This document shows positions 1 through 10,840 of a DNA stretch of 64,000 bases, in pieces (the first letter of the stretch is position 1; the number at the start of each line of letters is the position of its first letter). A program made the translations under genes and the position numbers. The DNA is from Lycocorax pyrrhopterus obiensis. Taxonomy: Eukaryota; Chordata; Aves; Passeriformes; Paradisaeidae. Location of the stretch: contig JACSVZ010000011.1 in NCBI GenBank assembly GCA_014706295.1, positions 3,660,663 through 3,724,662 on the forward strand, in the 5' to 3' direction. A model generated the notes under the pieces. The model had not been told where the DNA came from. It did not search any database and saw only the letters and a list, made by a program, of their open reading frames with translations.

Positions 1-2507
1 CAGCTTCCTGATGCCCAGGATCCTGGCATAAATAGCTGTTGCATACACAGCAAGTGCAATAATTCTTGGGACATCCCTGAAGTCAGTTTTGATAGCTCTG
101 TGCTGCCCAGTGCCTGTGCCTAAATTAATATCCGGTAGTTCTCTTGTGGATGGAGTTTAATTGCTGCCAGTGACTTCAGAACCTGAATAATATTTTAGAT
201 GCTTCACAGAAGCAGTGAATTGAAACTGCAGGAAGTCCTTAGGTCAAGAAAAGCTACAAGAATGTCAGTACTTTTCTAAATGGTCTGGTTTTTTCGAAGA
301 TTTTTGTTCCTTTGAAAGCAAAGTAGAAGAGATGCGGAATCCTCAGTGAAGGAGGCTGGTACGAAACCTTAAGCCCCAGCTAAACAACCTCATGAAGTGC
401 TGTCCAAAGTAAAGGTTAGGAGGACAATTTTAGTATCAGGAGCTGATGGAGGAGAGGGCTGGAGAGTTGAATGGAGATGTCATGTCTCATCACTTGTGTC
501 CTGCTCTGAGAGGGGAATCTAGATTTAAAAGTTACAGTGAGTGTGTCCGAGAAGTCACAGGCTCCTTCAATTTGTCCTTGTTACAGGAAACTGGAAGTCT
601 TCAAGCCAGCTGCATGTCTGAATCACAGTTTGATACCTGTGCAAGTGAGAGAGTAAAGGAAGTAGGAAGAGAAGACACTAAAGGTGTTCTGAACATATGC
701 TCAGAATTATAAACTATTTACCTTTGAAAACTAGGACATCTATATTTCTAAAATAAACATAAGAAATTATTATAAAATTTGCATATATATGGAGCTCCAT
801 CCTTTTACATTAAAAATCATGGGAAGAAATTCCCTCTCACTTCTTTTTTTCCCTCTTAATTTTCCTTGATACACACGGCTTTGGCTGCGTTGAAAGGATT
901 CAGACTGAGGAAAATTGGCAGGTTAATATAAATGCCCTTTATGTCTTCTACTTTTGGCTGGTAAAGGTTAAAGCTTTGGGCAGTTCTGCTGCATGGAATT
1001 CAGTAAACTGCTTGATGACGGTAGATAAATTTCTGAAGCAGAAAAATGGGGCATATTTCTTGCTTTTTTTGAGTGTAACATATCCTCTGTGCATGTTTTG
1101 AGTTTCATGGGCAGGAGAAAGGCTAGACTGAAGTTCAAGTCAAGCAGTATAATAAAAATGTAAGTCAGAAGTCAAAAAGCACATTCATAGCTTTCTTTCC
1201 TGGGAGTTTTGTATAAAAACATGTTCTGTTTATCTTTGTGGTGCTCGCTCATTTTTCTCCACCTTTGCAGCTGTGAAGTTGCACCAAGGGGGAGACTTCA
1301 TGTAAACCTCTGTTCTTTGAAGTAAAAAAATCTTCTCTGAGTAAGAATGGCTCTAAAACAACTTAAAGGCAAGAAACATCATGTACCTGATGGGAACAAA
1401 AATCACTTTTAAAGCATTCTTTGGGTAGTCCTTCAGCATGTTTTTACACAAACTGAAAATCTGAAATTTCAAATGCAGGTGCTGTTGTACATTTGGAATA
1501 GCGACCTTTCAATAACAGAGTGCTTTACTTCAATATATTTCAAATCTTTGTTCAGTTACATAAAGTTATGAATCAATTAATTACAAGTACAGATGGGCAA
1601 ACCAAACCACTTAATGTTGACGACTCTAGAAATAATGCACAACATAAGCACTTCTTGGAAATTTATGGAGGAGTGGCAGCACACTGCACAATTTTTTTTG
1701 TACCAACAGTTAGGCAACTAATTACAGTGTTCTGTATTTGTGCTGTCACTAAATGGTCTCACAGTGTGTAGCCACATCAGTTCTGTTCTTGAATTTGGCA
1801 ACTTCAATTATTGCTGATAAAAGCTGATTTGTTCAGAAAGTCTAAACTATGGGAAGCATGCTATTAAATTCTCCAGGGATCCTGTTTTCATTTAAACTGC
1901 GTTCTTTAGTATCAAAAACTTGAATTTTCAATGAACAATTGAATAAAAAAGTCAATTATTAAGCAGAGCTCAAATCTTAGAATGTGGAGTGCCCTTCTGG
2001 CTTATGTGGGAACTGTTTTATTTCAGAATAAAAATGCTGCAAGGTCCCCTAAACACAGTTAAACATTTTAAGATAAATTTTCTCCTTTACATGAGTGAGT
2101 GAGGTATAAATTTTACTTTCTGTGAGGTGCATGAGTCTGTTGTGTTCTTACAATTCCCATTAAAATAAGGTAGAGAAGACAGCACAGTTGTTTGTTACTG
2201 ACAAGCTTTTAAAACTAACCTCTACGTTGGTGGTAGATGGGGAAAACAATTGCATCCTGTAGAGTGAATCACAAGTGAGGATGTAATTCTGGAGTTGTGG
2301 GTGAGACTGAAATCCCATGGAACTCACAGCCTGCAAGTAACAAATTATATTAATGCCAAGGAAACAGCTGTTCGTGCTTACCCAGTGCAGAGAGGTGCTA
2401 AAGATCAACAGGTAATCCTCTTATCAAAGAGTTTGTAATGGAAACTGATAACACAGTAAAAGAAATAATGTATCAAGGAGTGAGTAATAAAAGGGTGGGA
2501 TGCTGTA

Positions 2508-2543
2508 TTTTTTTTTTTTTCTAGAACAGCTTTTTTTTTTTTT
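2508..2543. repeat. two T13 tracts separated by 10 bases
   Basis: Two runs of 13 T flank the ten bases ctagaacagc. The bases before the first run (gctgta) and before the second (gaacagc) are only weakly alike, so this is probably two separate homopolymer expansions rather than a duplication. Confidence 0.7.
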
Positions 2544-3534
2544 GTCAGGGAAGAGGAATAAAAGTCGCTGTGTGGAGGATAACTAGTGAAAAATAGGAGT
2601 AGAAGGAAGTGAATAAGGGAGGACAAGAGGAAGAGTAAACTAAAGGCAAGGGCTTGTGAAGACGACAGAAAGAAAATTTGGGGCTAATGACAGAATTACA
2701 CGAGGGAGGGAGATAGAGAGCTGGCTGATAGCCTTGGAGAGAGAGAGGCAGCTGCTCTAGGAAGCAGCAGAAGCAGCACAGATTCGGGATAGGTTAAAGA
2801 ATATGTCAGAAATGAAGACAACAAAAGAAATTTCCCCTTTCTCCTTTGCAGCACTTGGGTGGTGCTGATGCACCTTACTAAGCATCTTACGAGGTGTGGG
2901 GATGTTTTGTGTTTCAGGCCATTTCACCAGCTGAATCTCCTGATAAGCTTTCTAACATCTGTTCTGAACCTGACATTTATTTTCTTTTCTATGCTATCCT
3001 TGAGGCAAAATTCTTTTCTCTGGTCCCCACTGCAGCCCTCTTATCTAAACTGCAGATCGTTGTAGGAGTTTGCATCCGTTCACGGGAAGTTTTGCATACC
3101 AGTCGAGCACAGACTGTATTTAACGATTCTTCACTTTCTCACTTCAAATGTTACAGAAAAGAGAATTGAGGAGGTTCTTGCGGATTGTTTTCTGTTATTG
3201 TTGCTGCTGTTCTTGTTCTTATTTTCCTTCACAACCTCTTCAACGACTTAAACACTCGATTTTGGAGAAATAAATGGCCAGCTACTGACAAGTAACATTC
3301 ATTACAAGTGTCATTTGTGGCTGTGTGCACTTTATCAAATCCATAATCTAGCGAGCATTTGATTAGAAAGTAAAATGATGTACATCATTTTGAATTTAAA
3401 TTTTTCTGTTGCTCCCGGGCAGTTATCACATTTCCTTGTAAAGTGAATGTCTTTTAGAGGACTGTGGATTTTTATTGTCAATCAGTAGAAAAGTTCATTC
3501 ATAATTTTGGTGGTGACTGAAGTACACCTCGTGC

Positions 3535-3558
3535 TTTTTTTTTTTTTTTTTTTTTTTT
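3535..3558. repeat. T24 homopolymer
   Basis: This is an uninterrupted run of 24 T, the longest homopolymer in the window. Read on the minus strand it is a poly(A), but no retroposed gene body is visible next to it on the side where one would lie, and no target duplication was found. Confidence 0.8.
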
Positions 3559-5377
3559 GTCAGCATATTTTAGTCTCCTAGGTGTTTACAGGAGCTGCAT
3601 GTTTTTCAGTTTTTCACCACATTCCTGAAAAATTTAAAGGTGGTTCATTTGAACAGCACAAATATCTGAAAGATGCGGTGGGGAGGGGTGGGGTGGTGTT
3701 GATTTGTTTGTTTTGCTGGAGCTTGTTGTTTGTTTGGCGGTTTGATGGGTGTTTTTTAGGTGAAAAGAAGATTCCTCAATTACATCTGCTGATAGGAAGG
3801 AGGTATTCCCCAGGATAAACAGGCATTCCTTAGGGATTCCCAAGGAAAGTGGTTTATGAGAGAGCAGAACAAAGAAACTGTCAAGATTGACAAATAATGA
3901 GTACATATCTGCAGGATAAAAGCATTTTGTTTTTAAAGGAACTGTACATTAAAATACCAGCACAGAGCTCTGTTAAAAGACTGATAGAAATTTATGGAAA
4001 ATGGAATTCTAATCTTTAAAGGATCACTTTTATACATAGTTAGGAAATACTCAGGACAGGTGGCATAATTAGTAGTAATTGATAAAATTTTAACAGAAAC
4101 TATCCATTTATGATTTTTGGTAAAGTCATTACGAACATAAGCGTGACAATTAGGAAAAAAATGGCATCCATCTCCTGAGGAACACATTTCTCGTTTTAAA
4201 TTAACAGGTAAAATAGGTTGCATACATTGTAAGAACAGGCACAAAACACAGAATATTAGTGATATCAATTAGGAATTGAATCAAGAATCAATACAGACAA
4301 TTTTCTGAATTTTTTTTAGCAAAAGGAAGATTTTCCCTGTCAATGGTTTATCCAAGATAGAGAAAAGTAGTGCATAATGCAAATTAAGAGAAAACAAGCT
4401 GCAACTTCCAAAATAATATTTTTTTTCCAGTTGTGTCCAACCCCAAACTGAGATTTCATAAGACTTTTAATAAGACAAGAATCTACAGGTTTAAGCCCAC
4501 ATTAGGATCTTTAAGCTCGCTATATTTACTTCTGGCTTCTCCTATTGCTTCAGTGCTTTTAATTCAGTAGATGAACTTTTGACATGCACTAAGTCCCCTG
4601 CATTTGGCATGGTTGGGGTGGGTGGAGACACCTCTGGCCATTCTCTGAACAAAGGAGGATGTCAGACCGAGACACTTTTCTTCTGTTCTGAGATGACCTC
4701 CTTCTGGAGCAGTGTTAGACCCTACTGACCAGAGCCTGATGTGGAAATGACATGGCCACGCCAGCTGAAACTTCCTCTTGTCACAAATTGCATTAATTTG
4801 GGGCTGTCTGTTTCCTTTAAAGCAACGTTTCAGTCACAGAGGCACTTGCAACTTGTAAAAGTCTGTGAAAGTGTTTTCAGGCAGCTTGTGATCCTCAGAT
4901 CAAAAGGACTACATCAGTGCTTCAGTTCTTTAGGCATTTGGGACTCCTTTTTTGGGCACTCTTGTAATTTAAATACAGCTCAAAAGGTGATATTTTATTT
5001 CAAAGGTTGTAAGGGAATAATAATTCATGGCAGAGATCTACGTTTGGATTTCTGTGGTCAAATGCCCTTGGAACCCTGAACTATTCCCAGAATCTCAGCT
5101 GATGCCAACCCCTCGGTGTCCATAGGCGCGTAAATGATGGGACTGCAGCACCAGGAACCGTGGATTCGTTCACTTTTCAAGGTCAATAACGCTCAAGGAG
5201 AAGGTTCTGTGGATTTTCCAGTGTGGTCATTGCTCCTGGGATGACTGTAGGCGTGGTAGCATAGGATTTTGTGAGTATTTGGGGAATGCTGTGTAAACAC
5301 ATCATGTTTCTGGATAGTTCTGCTCCGTGTCCTTTTGGCTTGAACATAGAACGTGGAACTCAGTAATTTTTACTTGA

Positions 5378-5395
5378 TTTTTTTTTTTTTTTTTT
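5378..5395. repeat. T18 homopolymer
   Basis: An uninterrupted run of 18 T within unique AT-rich sequence, with no retroposed body recognised beside it. Confidence 0.8.
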
Positions 5396-6164
5396 AAACA
5401 GGCTTTCTTTCCAAGAGCTCTGGTGTGATGTTAAATGGAATTGAAGGTCTTTGTTCCAATTCCTCAGAAAAAAAATAGCAAAGGCTTAATATATCATTTC
5501 TGGTAGCTACAATCATAAGAGTACTCGCCAAACTTACAACACGACAGTGAAGAGAAAAAAAAAAATATCCCTACATGCACTAATTTTGTACTTTTTGGGG
5601 TTGGTTTTTATGGTTTCATGTGTCTTGGCTGTCATTTATTGCAGTATTAGAAGGTTAGAAATGCATGGCATGAACTTATATTGTCCAGGATCCCAAATAT
5701 GTAGCTCATGGTTTAAGCAGGATTTTGAGAACTTTAGTGTTCTGTGAGCTTAGTGAGTTTGAAACTTTGGTGCTGGTTTGAGAAATGACTTAATGTCTGC
5801 ATCTTATCACTTAATCATATTTGTCTGCCCTTGTTATGAAACTAATATTGTTATACATGATGCAGCCTAAAGTCACCAATGCGAGGAAGACCCCTTTAAT
5901 GTAGTGCGCTCTGATTGTGATTTCCTTCAGGAGTCCTGAGGAGATAATGTGAATTTGAGAGTTGTCATACACTGTACTTGTTCCTAACACCTGAAGCTGC
6001 AGAATTTTCACTAAGTGTTTCCAGAAAAAAGGGTTAGAAATGTTGGAGGTGCAGAGTGATCCTTTACCTCTTTATTCTTTGAGCTTCTGGCAGACAGTAA
6101 AAGAGATTTATTGAGTTGGAAATGCCTTGAAAAGCTTTCATTGCATTTGATTGTGACTAGTGAA

Positions 6165-6510
6165 GAATCTTCCAGGAATTATAGCTCAGACTTTTTAAAA
6201 ATATTCTTGCGTTCCACCACGTCCTGTGGCAATGAATTTCACAACGTAACTATGTGTTGTGTTAAAAACTACTTTAACATCACTTTCCTTTTTGGACTTT
6301 TAATGTGCTACCTAATAATTGTATTGATGGTTTCTCAGTTTTTGTACTGTGAGAAAATGTATTACTCCACATTTGTTTTCCTCACTCTTTCTCCTGACTT
6401 TATGAATCTCTGTAGTGTTCTAATGCCCCTTTCTCACACTGCTCTAGCCAGTCCTTCTATGGTGTTGTCTTCTCTAATCTTCTTATTCCCCTTCTCTGTG
6501 CTCTCTGACC
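6165..6510 (-). mobile_element. ancient CR1-like LINE relic, 3' part of ORF2
   Basis: On the minus strand this stretch resembles the end of the second open reading frame of old CR1 elements that are abundant in turtles and crocodilians. That region typically ends in a segment similar to 'FFTQRTVNLWNSLP' followed by a decayed 3' part. The plus strand carries 'ccaccacgtcctgtggcaat' then 'ttcacaacgtaactatgtgt', in the order and spacing remembered for that family. The minus-strand reading keeps F-N-T-T-H-S-Y-V-V-K-F-I-A in the expected place. The 156-codon plus-strand frame at 6111-6581 runs antisense across it and is best explained as fortuitous. Boundaries are approximate. The match is from memory of the family consensus, without an alignment. 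Confidence 0.55.
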
Positions 6511-7339
6511 GGAATGGCTGCAGTGTGAGATGCCATTCTTCCATGGATTTCAATCAAGGAGAATTCCTGAATATAATGTAATGATTATATGGATTATATA
6601 TTTTATTTTTCAGACAGCTGGCCAGGGTGAGATAAAGACCTCTTTTCTGAACACTGTTGAGTTTTGTTCAATGCCCATCTCCAAATGACTCCTTTTCATG
6701 AATGGCTTTGGACTCAACTGACATTTATCCCTGAGTTGGTCAGGATAGGAAAAATTCTTCCTGCAAGTCTTAGTCTAGATAATGTGAAAAAAAAAAATGT
6801 GTCAAGTATGTAGTTCCAGAATAATCTCTGTGGCAACAGTTGTTGGTGCTGGATTATTTTATTCTCTCCAACTGAAATGTATGAAGTAAGCGGAGTGCTG
6901 GAAAGTCAAGTAAGAGAAAATAGAAGTTCTAACGTGCCTGCCAGTGCTGTGAATGATCTACCTGTCAGCACATAGTCTGCTCATGAAGATGAACATGTGC
7001 TCTCCTGCAATGATTTACATGGCTTGGTATGTTTGGAACATTATTTGCCTCAGTGAAGATGTCATTTCTCCTGCTTTCCCTAGATTTGTGTAGACAGATG
7101 ACTTCATGGCTAGAATTCTTTGTCTCTGTGCTGAATTGCTGCAATACTTTACCATCTCTGTGGTTTATTATGGAGTGCCTGCTGTGCCAACACTTATCAG
7201 CAGCACTGTACATGCTGCACTTCACAGGCACAACTACGGCAAAAAGCTCCACAAGAGGAATCGTTTGATGGATTCGGAGGGAGATGCTTTTGCTGTTGAG
7301 CTTATTTAAAATGGGTGAGTTCTGAATGACTGCAGAGGA
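6511..7339. other. unique sequence, no gene recognised
   Basis: Nothing recognisable was found between the old CR1 relic and the young CR1. Small open frames at 6965-7309 overlap on both strands and look like noise. Confidence 0.55.
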
Positions 7340-7779
7340 GGCAGCAGCATGATCAGAGGGATGGAGCAGCTCTGCTGGCAGGAAAGGCTGCCAGAGCTGG
7401 GATTGTTCAGCCTGGAGAGGAGAAGCTTTGGGGGGACCTCAGCGTGGCCTTGCAGGGCCTGAAGGAGCTGCAGGAAAGCTGGAGAGAGACAATGGCCAAG
7501 GGCTGGAGGGCCAGGACCCAGGGAATGGCTTCCCAGTGCCAGAGGGCAGGGCTGGATGGGATCTTGGGCAGGAATTGTTCCCTGGGAGGGTGGGCAGGCC
7601 CTGGCACAGGGTGCCCAGAGCAGCTGTGGCTGCCCCTGGATCCCTGGCAGTGCCCAAGGCCAGGCTGGACATTGGGGCTTGGAGCAGCCTGGGACAGTGG
7701 AAGGTGTCCCTGCCCATGGCAGGGGCTGAACAAGATGATCTTTAATGTCCCTTCCAACTCAAACCATTCCATGGTTCTC
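7340..7779 (+). mobile_element. CR1 LINE, 5'-truncated 3' end (young copy)
   Basis: This is the 3'-terminal part of a CR1 non-LTR retrotransposon. It begins in the segment 'gatcagagggatggagcagc', runs through 'ctggagaggagaagctt', 'cagctgtggctgcccctgga' and 'gggacagtggaaggtgtccc', and ends in 'cccttccaactcaaaccatt' with a short ATGGTTCT tail, as avian CR1s do. It lacks both open reading frames, as expected for 5' truncation during target-primed reverse transcription. It is very similar to the minus-strand copy at 37240-37573, which suggests one recent subfamily. The overlapping open frames of 79-121 codons on both strands here come from the GC-rich CR1 sequence and are not genes. Confidence 0.93.
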
Positions 7780-8781
7780 TGAACAAAGCCAGTATAGGCC
7801 CTTGTTCTGAAGAGTGCCTAAGAGTGCACTTACTCTAAGCAAGTGCCTGAAGGTCTCCCTGAGATACGAGATGACAAAAATCCACACATTTTCTTAGTGG
7901 GTGGTCTAACAGAGTTTAATTTTGTTCTGCTTGTTTCTCTCAAACTTCTCTCAACATTTTCGGAACTTCTTACTTCAATAAGTGTTCTGAAGAAGGATAA
8001 ATTATCTGGAGTTATTTTATTTAGCATTTGCTTTTTCCTGGAGAGAAAGTGTAGTTTTGTAATCAACCAAGTATGTTGGTACTTGTAGCTGAGTGCAGTA
8101 GTAAATACTATACTTGAGCAGAATGGTTTTTTACTTTAAAACCCAACTCTGCATTCATTTCTTTGGTACTAGTTTATGATTTTTGTTTCCCCCTGATGGT
8201 TAAGATGAATGTTGTCACCAATAATCTGCACTGTGTTCTCCCCACTCCCTTCCTGTGAGCTGTGTCAGCTGCTTGGAAAAGAGGTGTGCTGTGATTTAAA
8301 ATAGAGTTTGTGATCATTTTGATAGGACTTCAAAAAATTTTCCTTATAGTCTGTAGTCTGAGAACTGTGCTTTGCTTGCACATGTCTCTATCCAAAACAT
8401 TTTTAAACAAGTGAATAATGTCACTGTGGTCAGTTAGAACATGCCCTTAGTCCATTTTTATATATTTTCACATCTCCAGGTTCTTAAAATTGGACTGATG
8501 CTTACATGCCATGTTTGACTGAGAGCACAGTAAAATTCCAGAACACTCCTGGTTCCTTTACAGAGACAGATGGTTATTTGCCATGATACAGCTTTGCAAT
8601 TTTCAAACAAAATGGGTAATATTTATTTGTTATTATAAAAGTTATGCATCATGTCTCTCTTCCTGTTACCACCATTGACATTTATTTTTCTTTTATTTCT
8701 CACCTCTCTTGTCTACTGCTGCTTACAAGTGTGACCCGTTCAAAAGACCCCTCCCTGTAATTCAATTCCTTGGGCAGAATA
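7780..8781. other. unique AT-rich sequence, no gene recognised
   Basis: No repeat, RNA gene or convincing coding region was found here. The frames of about 80 codons near 7830-8088 overlap on both strands and have no recognisable motif. Confidence 0.55.
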
Positions 8782-8856
8782 TGTATCTGTCGCTGTTTTC
8801 CCCACGGACGAGTCGAGAAACGACACAAAGTCCAGGCTCAGGGATAATGGAAGCGC

Positions 8857-8862
8857 TTTAAT
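8857..8862 (-). terminator. LTR poly(A) signal (ATTAAA)
   Basis: ATTAAA on the minus strand, 14 bases downstream of the end of the TATA box in the LTR. The same hexamer lies at the matching place in the second copy. Confidence 0.5.
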
Positions 8863-8876
8863 GAATTCTCAGAAGG

Positions 8877-8884
8877 CTTTTATA
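8877..8884 (-). promoter_or_regulatory. LTR TATA box (TATAAAAG)
   Basis: TATAAAAG on the minus strand, identical in the related LTR at 24 kb. It would mark the end of the U3 region. No evidence of present activity can be read from the sequence. Confidence 0.55.
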
Positions 8885-9158
8885 TGTTAGTTCACAAAGT
8901 GTGTTAAATGGCATAAGGTAATTGTTTTTTTGCCATCCACCCCTTAAGGGGATTGGTCAAGTTCTAAGACACCCATCTCTGAGTGTTTTTCTAGTTAGAA
9001 CCATAACAATCCTGCAAAACAACCTGCAGCTGCAAGAAGTTTACAGAACTGTACCATTGTTTTGAGTTACTTGCATGGGAAAGACAGAGCTCTCACAAAA
9101 ATGCTGCAGAGAGCTGAAGAAATTCTCTGCTGAAGCTTTTTCAGCATCCATATGCATC

Positions 9159-9752
9159 AAAACAATGAAGACATTTGCAGCTTACTCATGTTCAGCAGTG
9201 GACACTGCTTGTGTCCCGGAGGGAAATGGGCACAAAAGATTAAATAATTGGCAGCTGCCAGCTCTGTGTCTCTGTTCCAAAGCCAAGGCCACCTGAAAAG
9301 GAGTGTTTGAGATTTGCTGTTCCTCGTGAGGGTTGATGGCACCTGGTCACAGTGGCAGGGGACAGAAGCATCACCAAGCCAGAGCTCGAAGCTCAGGTGT
9401 CAGCAAAACAGGGCAAAACCAAACTCCTGCAAACTTAGACAGGCTCCTGATGGACTGCCACAGATTTCCTGTGGGAAAACTCTGTAAATACCCACCAAAC
9501 AACTTAGATAATTTTTAGTTCAGTTTGCAGGTAAAGTTCTGCCTCTCCTCAGTCTCTGAAGGAGTTTAGCCACCACCAGGCCTGGAGAAAGGGAGGTAAA
9601 TTCACTCTTACAGTGACTAATTTATGGAGGTTTTTTCATTGCTTGTGCTGGGGGATTAGTCAGTCTTCTGGTACCATTCCTGACCTTTGAGTCTGATCCA
9701 ATTTGCAATGAAGACGTTGGAATAATCTAGGGGCATTTTTGAATGGAAGAGC
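9159..9752. other. unique sequence, no gene recognised
   Basis: Nothing recognisable was found. The plus-strand frame starting at 9075 begins inside the antisense of the LTR and continues into this flank; the frames at 9157-9342 and 9333-9518 lack any motif. Confidence 0.5.
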
Positions 9753-9910
9753 CATAATCATAGAATTACAGCATTATAGATTCTTTCAGGTAGGAAAAGA
9801 CCTCTAAGATCAAATCCAACCCTTAAGCCAGCACTGCTAGGCCCACCGCCAAACCATGTCCCTAAGTGCCACATCTATGTGGCTTTTAAATACCTTCAGG
9901 GATAGGGAAC
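9753..9910 (-). mobile_element. CR1 LINE 3' end (older copy)
   Basis: On the plus strand this reads 'aatcatagaattacagcatt' then 'ggaaaagacctctaagatca', followed by 'aaaccatgtccctaagtgcc' and 'ttttaaataccttcagggat'. It is the reverse complement of the 3' end of a common avian CR1 group. The ATTCTATG tail lies at the left end. It is more diverged than the 7.3-kb copy and stops after about 155 bp. Confidence 0.88.
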
Positions 9911-10275
9911 TAGTATTAAAAAAATATTAGTGAAATAGGCTTTTTTCTATACAGCATTAGGCTTGTAATCTGCCAGTGGCAGATTGTTATAAATGCAATA
10001 GTGATCATTGCACAGGATATTTGACAAAGGAAAGAAAATATTCTTTAATAAAGTGCATTTTTAGTAAATTTTTGTACCAAGAAATGTGTTTTTATTAGCA
10101 GATTAATGTTTGTTTATATCCTCTCTCAAATGCAGTACATCTGTACTCTGTGTTTATCAGAGTATACGTGCAGCATAAGAAAGATTAAAGCAATGCTCAT
10201 TCATACACAAGTGATTTTATTACAGAGAATCTAAATAATCCTGGATTTTGTTGGGTTTTTTTTCCAAAGTATCTT
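9911..10275. other. AT-rich sequence, nothing recognised
   Basis: Very AT-rich unique sequence between two minus-strand CR1 pieces. It could be diverged insertion-site DNA; I see no gene or repeat in it. Confidence 0.5.
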
Positions 10276-10840
10276 GGGTTTGATTAGAATGATTTATTTC
10301 AGAAGGTCTCTCTGGATCCCCTGCTCTTGTCCCCTGGGCAGTGGTGCTTTTCCAAGCAGATTGCCCAGGGTCTGTGCATTGGACAGCTCGAGCAGCCCCT
10401 GGAATGTTTCAGAGGGATAGGGAATGGTCTCCCAATGCCACTGACAAACTCTCTGGGCACCCTTAAGTCACACGGGCTTGGTATGTCCATGATATTTGCT
10501 AAAGCAGTTTGTGGTTTAACCTTCCTCAATTGAAATGCTTCCCCCTGCAAGGCCCGGCTTCTTTCTTGCCCCCCTTTGCACTTTAGGGCAGTCTCATATT
10601 GTGCTGTTCCCAGCAGATCCCTGAGCAGGCTTAAATCTCCTTTCCTGAACTTCAGAGCTCTAATTCAGCTGCGTTTTTTCTGCTCACTTCTCTCAGGATC
10701 TTAAACTCCATCACGTGGTCTTTGCAGCCAAGGCTGTCATCGACCTCCCCATCCTCAAACAGTTTTTCCTATTTATGAGGTAACAGGTCCAACAAAAATT
10801 GCTCAGCCTGGACAACAAAGTTACCTCCTGCTTAACCTGC
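10276..10840 (-). mobile_element. internally deleted CR1 LINE (endonuclease fragment joined to 3' end)
   Basis: Two parts of one minus-strand CR1 lie in the right order with the middle missing. The 3' part (about 10276-10470) contains the reverse complement of 'gggtgcccagagagtttgtc' and of 'ccctgggcaatctgcttgga', a CR1 3' untranslated pattern. The 5' part (about 10545-10840) encodes ORF2 endonuclease sequence. The whole reverse-transcriptase region between them is absent, about 2 kb by comparison with family length. The element is old and broken. Confidence 0.8.
10545..10840 (-). pseudogene. CR1 ORF2 endonuclease fragment
   Basis: The minus strand translates in one frame to LLDLLPHK-stop-EKLFEDGEVDDSLGC, then KDHVMEFKILREVS, and a little further on FRKGDLSLLRDLLG and YETALKCKGGQERSRA. 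This follows the C-terminal part of the CR1 apurinic/apyrimidinic-type endonuclease, where the usual motif is LGxSDHEMxEF; here the catalytic S-D-H is K-D-H. At least one in-frame stop is present, so it makes no product. The enzyme of intact CR1 nicks target DNA to start reverse transcription. Confidence 0.8.

Larger units (their letters stand above)
1..6164. other. AT-rich unique sequence, no gene recognised
   Basis: No coding region, RNA gene or recognisable repeat was found in this stretch. Open frames are short (the longest is about 112 codons), occur on both strands and resemble no family I know. Low-complexity tracts are T13 at 2508-2520, T13 at 2531-2543, T24 at 3535-3558 and T18 at 5378-5395. 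The 88-codon frame at 446-712 has no flanking splice sites that convince me and no recognisable domain. The base composition fits vertebrate intergenic or intronic DNA. Confidence 0.6.
8788..9152 (-). mobile_element. solo LTR of an endogenous retrovirus (copy 1)
   Basis: This 365-bp unit is the reverse complement of the LTR at 24133-24495, to which it is about 93% identical by eye. Read on the minus strand it begins TATGGATGCTGA, has TATAAAAG (8877-8884) and an ATTAAA poly(A) signal (8857-8862) downstream of it, and ends AACAGCGACA. It is flanked by the near-identical hexamers tgtatc (8782-8787) and tgcatc (9153-9158), as for a 6-bp target duplication with one change. No primer-binding site, gag, pol or env is visible on either side, so it is a solo LTR left by recombination. 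A 6-bp duplication is typical of class II (ERVK-like) elements; the family name is not known to me. Confidence 0.85.

Noticed and set aside
3535..3558. T24 as the tail of a minus-strand processed pseudogene
   Set aside because: No gene-like body lies on the side where it would be expected and no target-site duplication was found.
6111..6581. 156-codon plus-strand open frame with hydrophobic segments
   Set aside because: It lies antisense over an old CR1 relic and has no recognisable family similarity or convincing splice context.
7407..7782. Overlapping 79-121-codon frames on both strands
   Set aside because: All lie in the GC-rich, stop-poor 3' end of a CR1 copy; the same residues recur at 30.4, 37.3 and 60.3 kb for that reason.
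9075..9296. Shared peptide CCRELKKFSAEAFSAS at 9.1 kb and 24.2 kb
   Set aside because: It looks like a repeated gene but is the antisense strand of the first 80 bases of two copies of one LTR.
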